Part shown: in pieces, positions 60,409 to 64,000 of the stretch
Layout of the letters: every line of letters begins with the position of its first letter
Position numbering within the stretch: the first letter of the stretch is position 1
Source: Planctomycetia bacterium
GTDB lineage: Bacteria; Planctomycetota; Phycisphaerae; Phycisphaerales; SM1A02
NCBI GenBank assembly: GCA_005790605.1
Contig: SXUI01000079.1
Coordinates: 1 to 64,000, forward strand
Reading direction: 5' to 3'
DNA length: 64,000 nt
Notes under the pieces: generated by a model
The model's database searches: none
What the model was told of the DNA's origin: nothing
Seen by the model: the letters and a program-made list of their open reading frames with translations, nothing else
Program-made: the position numbers and the translations under genes

Positions 60409-61272
60409 GTGTCTGAACCTCATGCATGCATCTGTCCGTACTGCGGTGATCTGCAACCCATCGCGAAGAAGTGCCGCACCTGTCATGGGCTTTTCGATCC
60501 ACTTTCGATTCAAGCATCGCTGAACGAAATGGGGCCGTGGAGCGTGCGACGGACGGATCTCCCGCATGTGGTGGGATGCTCCTATGAAACGCTCTTGCGC
60601 ATGGTCGCTGCAGGCGATGTCACGCGCGACAGCATTCTGCGAGGACCATCCACTCGACAACTCTGGCAGGTCGCGCGTCGAGTTCCCGGCATTGCTCACC
60701 TCGTCGGAAGCTGTCATCAGTGTCGCTCCAAGGTGGAACGCCGCGAGGGCGCTCAGCCACCGATCCGTTGTGCGTCTTGCGGCGTGAGTTTCGGCGCGTA
60801 TCTCGATCGCAATTGGTACGGGCTTCCAGACATCAACCCGCTTCCTGATGATCCCGCCTTTGATCTCGGCGATCGCCCAGTCGCGCGAGGTATGACGCCG
60901 CTGCGAACGACCTCGCTCTCAACCTTTGTCCCGGACGATGAACTTCTCGTTCCTGAAGTTTGTTCCGACGGGCCGCGCAGCGCATCCGAGGCTGCAGAGC
61001 GAGCCGCGCCCGCGTCAGGGATCAACGCAGCTGCGATCGGAAGTGCCTTTCGCCGCGAGGCGCAGGGCTCGGAGAGCGGTGCTGACCCGGAACTCCTCAC
61101 GGTGATGGAGCGGACATTGCTCGATCGTGCCGCGCGCCTTGAACGGACGAATCGGATCTTGCTTTACACGACGGTTGTCTGTTTCGTGATCGCGATCGTG
61201 ATGACGATTCAGTTCACAGTGTCGTTGCGCAATTGGCTCAACCCGGCGTCGACTGCGTCGGCAACGGAGTGA
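60409..61272 (+). CDS. Zinc-ribbon protein with C-terminal membrane anchor
   Basis: A 287-residue protein of unknown function. The N-terminus has a zinc ribbon (CICPYCGDLQPIAKKCRTC), then a GYF/DUF4339-like segment (GPWSVRRTDLPHVVGCSYETLLRMVAAGDVTRDSILRGPSTRQLWQVARR), a second ribbon (CHQCRSKV ... CASCGVSF), a low-complexity linker, and one membrane helix near residue 255. The middle segment resembles domains that bind proline-rich peptides. Its 3' end overlaps the convergent glycosyltransferase gene by 35 bases, unusually long. Confidence 0.75.
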   Translation: MSEPHACICPYCGDLQPIAKKCRTCHGLFDPLSIQASLNEMGPWSVRRTDLPHVVGCSYETLLRMVAAGDVTRDSILRGPSTRQLWQVARRVPGIAHLVGSCHQCRSKVERREGAQPPIRCASCGVSFGAYLDRNWYGLPDINPLPDDPAFDLGDRPVARGMTPLRTTSLSTFVPDDELLVPEVCSDGPRSASEAAERAAPASGINAAAIGSAFRREAQGSESGADPELLTVMERTLLDRAARLERTNRILLYTTVVCFVIAIVMTIQFTVSLRNWLNPASTASATE

Positions 61273-63517
61273 GGAGCGGTGGTGGAGGAGCGGTCGGTGC
61301 GGCAGGCACTGGCGCGGCAGCTTGCGGCGGCGCCTCAAGCATGTAGACGATGACGCCGTCGGAGCAGCGCATGACGGGGCGAATGGTCTGCACAAACTGG
61401 CCGAGCGAAGGAAGGTCGAGCACAGGATTCAGCCATCCACTCTGACGCCACACTTCGAGCATGGTTGGCTGGACGAGCAAGTGCGTGTAGCCGCGCGTGG
61501 TGAGTGCATCTCGCCATCGCTCGGGGTGCCCAAGGTGCTCTTGTGCAACTTCCTCAAGCGCGCCGCGATCCCAGACGGTGGAGGAATCGATGGGACGATG
61601 GAAGTGAAACGGGGTTGCGAGACCGAGCGCAAGCACATTCGCGTTGGGTGGAATCAGTTCGTCAGCGATGATTGTGGAAGGCAAGAGTGCGAGTGTCTCT
61701 GCGCGTTCTTGCTCTGTCGTCGCATTTCGATACATCGCAAAGGCGAGATCTCCGTGCGCTTGCGCAAGTCCATCGACGAATGCCGCCGGTGCGTGCACCC
61801 CTCCGCGCGCGGGCTCTCTCAGAAAGACTGCGACCGGCAACAGCGCGAGGACGAGGCAGCCTAGCGAGACGTGAGATTTCCACCCACGCCTCAACAGCAT
61901 TGGCGAGAGCGCGAGTGTCACTGCAATCGCGAGGGGCATCGCTGCGGGGAGCATGAATCGACTCTTCAGATGTGTGGCGAAGAGCCATGCGATGACTTGC
62001 AAAGCGAGCATCACAAGCGCGCCGAGGCCGAGTGCTCGAGCGGTGGGTGTCGACGAGCGAATTCCTTCGCGCCATGCCAGCAGGAAGGCGCACGCAAGGC
62101 CGAGGACGGGCAGCAATCCCCACTGCGGATACCAAGGTTCGTTCGGTCGCGGGCGTTCGCCGATTCCGTGCGCGAAGAATTCTTGCCAGAGCGCGCGCAG
62201 TCGCTCGGTCCACGCGAGGTCGGCGGAATGCGCAGCGTTGAAGATGTTCGCTTGCTCTTGTGTCCAATGACCGAGCCCGAAGATGGATGTCGCGAATGGA
62301 AAGACAGGATTTTCCGTTTCGGCGTAGTTCTTCAAGAACCACGGGAATAGCACGGCGGCGCCGATGCAAATTGTGAGAGGAAGATCTACGAGTGATCGCC
62401 AGCCGAGTCGCAGCAGCACGAGTGAAGCGAGCGGGATCGCCGTGAAGAGAAGCGCCGTCGGCTTTGCGCCGCACGCAATGGCGGCGAGAAACGCGACTGC
62501 GCAGAGCGTTGGGCGACTGACACTGCGAGCGGCAGGATCTTCGGGCGGGATTCGTGCGATGAGTAACCAACCCGCACCAAGCAGCAGCACTGGAATCGTG
62601 TCGTTGTACGCGAGTGTGCCAACCACGAGCATCCATGGAAGCGTGAGCATCAGCATCGGCGCGATGAACGCAAATCCGCGTTCAGTTGTTGGCAAGAGCG
62701 TGCGCGCGAGGCGCCAACTGACGAACGCGGTCGTCAGCGCGAAGAGACTCGCAAGCCATTGACATGTCACTGCGCCTTGCCATGGGTTTCCGCGCACGAT
62801 CATCAAATGCAAGAACGCATGCTCAACGAATCCCGGAAAGTGAGAGTAGACATTTCCATCGATGTTGCCGGACGAACCCGCGAGCATCCATCGCTTGGGT
62901 AACTCCAGGTGGTAACTCAGCGCGTCGTAACCTCCAAACTCGCTTGACCAGAGCCAGAGGGGAGTGCTTGAGGCAGCGATTGACCCGAGGCCGCAGATTG
63001 CTCCCAGCACCAGCGCGATCGAAATGATCTGTACGCCCGTTTGCGATTCGACGAGTGCGAAAATACCGAGGCCGTTGCCGTCCCTTATCTCGTTGCTGAT
63101 CGCGCGAATCCAGAGGATTGACGGCACGAGGAGGACGGCCCAACCCAAGGCGGATCCACCGGCACCAAAGGCGCCGAGCATGCCGAGCCAAGTGTCAAGG
63201 ACGAGGAGTCCGCCAATGCCAAGCGGAAGCTCGATGGCGATTTGATTCAGAAGGTTGCAGGGGACGAACGGATTTCTGCTCTCTGTCGATGCTTCAACGC
63301 GGTCGGTCGCCCAAGCTGCGCACGCGCGACGAAGCAGGAGTCCGATCCCGCCAGCGCTCGTCATCCAAAGCGCTGCGAGGGGGGCATCGGTGGCGAGGGT
63401 CGCTAGGACTGCGGCCGTTTTCGACACGCCTCCGGCGAACTCGCTTCCGCTGAACCAGGCGAGGCAGCCGAGGTAGGAAACGAGGAATGTCAGGAAGACG
63501 AGGAGCGGCTTTCGCAT
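61238..63517 (-). CDS. Membrane glycosyltransferase, GT39/ArnT-like
   Basis: A 759-residue protein with 12 or more hydrophobic segments, and soluble loops with acidic residues after the first helices (SEFGGYDALSYHLELPKRWMLAGS), as in polyprenyl-phosphate-dependent GT-C transferases (ArnT, PMT, GT39). The end has a Pro/Ala-rich tail (PPPPLLTPLPTQ). It could transfer a sugar to lipid A or protein; acceptor unknown. No clear Shine-Dalgarno. Convergent with and overlapping the zinc-ribbon gene. Confidence 0.72.
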   Translation of the reverse strand: MRKPLLVFLTFLVSYLGCLAWFSGSEFAGGVSKTAAVLATLATDAPLAALWMTSAGGIGLLLRRACAAWATDRVEASTESRNPFVPCNLLNQIAIELPLGIGGLLVLDTWLGMLGAFGAGGSALGWAVLLVPSILWIRAISNEIRDGNGLGIFALVESQTGVQIISIALVLGAICGLGSIAASSTPLWLWSSEFGGYDALSYHLELPKRWMLAGSSGNIDGNVYSHFPGFVEHAFLHLMIVRGNPWQGAVTCQWLASLFALTTAFVSWRLARTLLPTTERGFAFIAPMLMLTLPWMLVVGTLAYNDTIPVLLLGAGWLLIARIPPEDPAARSVSRPTLCAVAFLAAIACGAKPTALLFTAIPLASLVLLRLGWRSLVDLPLTICIGAAVLFPWFLKNYAETENPVFPFATSIFGLGHWTQEQANIFNAAHSADLAWTERLRALWQEFFAHGIGERPRPNEPWYPQWGLLPVLGLACAFLLAWREGIRSSTPTARALGLGALVMLALQVIAWLFATHLKSRFMLPAAMPLAIAVTLALSPMLLRRGWKSHVSLGCLVLALLPVAVFLREPARGGVHAPAAFVDGLAQAHGDLAFAMYRNATTEQERAETLALLPSTIIADELIPPNANVLALGLATPFHFHRPIDSSTVWDRGALEEVAQEHLGHPERWRDALTTRGYTHLLVQPTMLEVWRQSGWLNPVLDLPSLGQFVQTIRPVMRCSDGVIVYMLEAPPQAAAPVPAAPTAPPPPLLTPLPTQSTPG

Positions 63518-63563
63518 CGGATGCGTATCGGTTCAACGGCCGGTCAAGCGAAAGGGCGACTCG

Positions 63564-63579
63564 TGGCACTTCGATTGCA
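63564..63579 (+). promoter_or_regulatory. Sigma-54 (-24/-12) promoter of flgI
   Basis: TGGCAC at 63564-63569, five bases, then TTGCA at 63575-63579: a match to the RpoN consensus, with exactly 10 bases between the GG and GC. The predicted start is near 63590, about 24 bases before the flgI ATG, and the leader carries AGGAGG. It is the only such site I found in the window. Confidence 0.85.
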
Positions 63580-63613
63580 GGGAATTGGTTCCTATGGACA
63601 GGAGGTCCTCCCT

Positions 63614-64000
63614 ATGAGCGGATTGCTCGCCCGTTGTACTGCTAATCTTGCCTTCCTCGCTCTTTCCGCGCTTCTCGTAGGCGCAGTTTCTGCGCGCGTT
63701 GCCCATGCTGGCGACCTGCAGGAGTACTGCAGACTGCGCGGGCTCGAGTCGAACCAGTTTGAGGGCATCGGTCTGGTGACCGGACTCGACGACTCGGGCG
63801 ACTCGATGAAGGACGCATCGCCGGCGGCTCAGAGCCTCGCTGGACTCCTCGGTAAGGAACTGAACATCCGATCGGATCTCAAGAGCCTCTCGAAGATCAA
63901 GTCCGCGGCATTGGTGAGCGTGACGGTCGACATCCCGCCAACTGGCGCGCGAACGGGAGATCGATTCGATGTGCGTGTGTCCGCCATCGGTTCAGCGTCA
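63614..64000 (+). CDS. flgI: Flagellar P-ring protein FlgI, N-terminal part
   Basis: The first 129 residues of FlgI, cut by the window end. A signal peptide ends near VAHA (residue 32), followed by the conserved start DLQEYCRLRGLESNQFEGIGLVTGLDDSGDS of the mature P-ring protein, which forms the periplasmic bushing around the flagellar rod. The ATG has AGGAGG eight bases upstream; that site lies in an AGGAGGTCCTCC near-palindrome that could pair with itself. It is preceded by a sigma-54 promoter. A P ring implies a Gram-negative envelope with peptidoglycan. Confidence 0.93.
   Translation, partial: MSGLLARCTANLAFLALSALLVGAVSARVAHAGDLQEYCRLRGLESNQFEGIGLVTGLDDSGDSMKDASPAAQSLAGLLGKELNIRSDLKSLSKIKSAALVSVTVDIPPTGARTGDRFDVRVSAIGSAS

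Noticed and set aside
1-64000. tRNA genes, insertion sequences or prophage remnants
   Set aside because: I looked in all gaps for cloverleaf ends, terminal inverted repeats and transposase motifs and saw none.

Overview
The window looks like a chromosomal segment of a Gram-negative, LPS-bearing member of the Planctomycetes, most likely class Phycisphaerae. This is an inference from gene content: many proteins with FG-GAP/VCBS and ASPIC-UnbV domains, several zinc-ribbon membrane proteins, large lipoproteins, an Lpt-type LPS export set, an NADH:quinone oxidoreductase fragment and a flagellar P-ring gene. Base composition is uniformly GC-rich and codon use looks the same from end to end. I see no integrase, transposase, prophage, tRNA, rRNA or CRISPR array.

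Layout. 1-4.8 kb: end of an unrecognised gene, a branched-chain aminotransferase, a zinc-ribbon membrane protein, and a leftward HEAT-lipoprotein/MATE pair. 4.8-9.1 kb: a metallo-beta-lactamase-fold hydrolase, then nuoD-nuoE-(88-aa protein)-nuoF. 9.2-12.3 kb: ybeY-corC, then lptB and a PEGA lipoprotein. 12.3-18.7 kb: Nudix hydrolase, a probable small RNA with a strong terminator, a PagL-like protein, galE, a CapD/PglF-type sugar dehydratase, a CheY-like regulator and a lipid A acyltransferase. 18.7-24.5 kb: a coiled-coil membrane protein, a GspE/PilB ATPase, a FIST-domain protein, rpsT and a CPBP protease. 24.7-33.0 kb: an atypical protein kinase, kdsC, a giant LptC/LptA-like protein, tryptophan 2,3-dioxygenase and a DUF2339 membrane protein. 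33.0-33.6 kb: an unusual array of covarying hairpin repeats. 33.6-46.4 kb: ferredoxin, an RlmN-type radical SAM enzyme, an MsbA-like exporter, then four tightly packed genes (nitrilase-family hydrolase, FG-GAP/TPR lipoprotein, pentaheme cytochrome c with TPRs, CRTAC1-family protein). 46.4-53.5 kb: CT398-like zinc ribbon, cdsA, a transglutaminase-like protein, rhodanese, a Lys/Ala-tailed protein, a TPR protein, a lipoprotein and an NtrC-type regulator. 53.5-64 kb: three pilin-like secretion genes, lptF-lptG, a PpiC-like lipoprotein, a zinc-ribbon protein, a membrane glycosyltransferase, and the start of flgI.

The main functional theme is the outer membrane. kdsC makes Kdo, an LpxL-like enzyme and a PagL-like enzyme act on lipid A, MsbA would flip it, and LptB/LptF/LptG plus a very long LptC/LptA-like protein would export it; galE and the CapD-like enzyme feed sugar synthesis. 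These genes are scattered rather than in one operon. Energy metabolism is represented by part of complex I and by the cytochrome/CRTAC1 cassette.

Regulatory reading. Many transcription units have a -10-like hexamer (TACACT, TACGCT, TACCAT, TAACCT) ending 6-9 bases before the start codon, which suggests widespread leaderless or nearly leaderless transcripts and decides several starts. The flgI gene instead carries a textbook sigma-54 -24/-12 element. The strongest candidate for something undescribed is the hairpin-repeat array at 32975-33640; next are the nitrilase/CRTAC1/multiheme cassette and the giant Lpt bridge protein.
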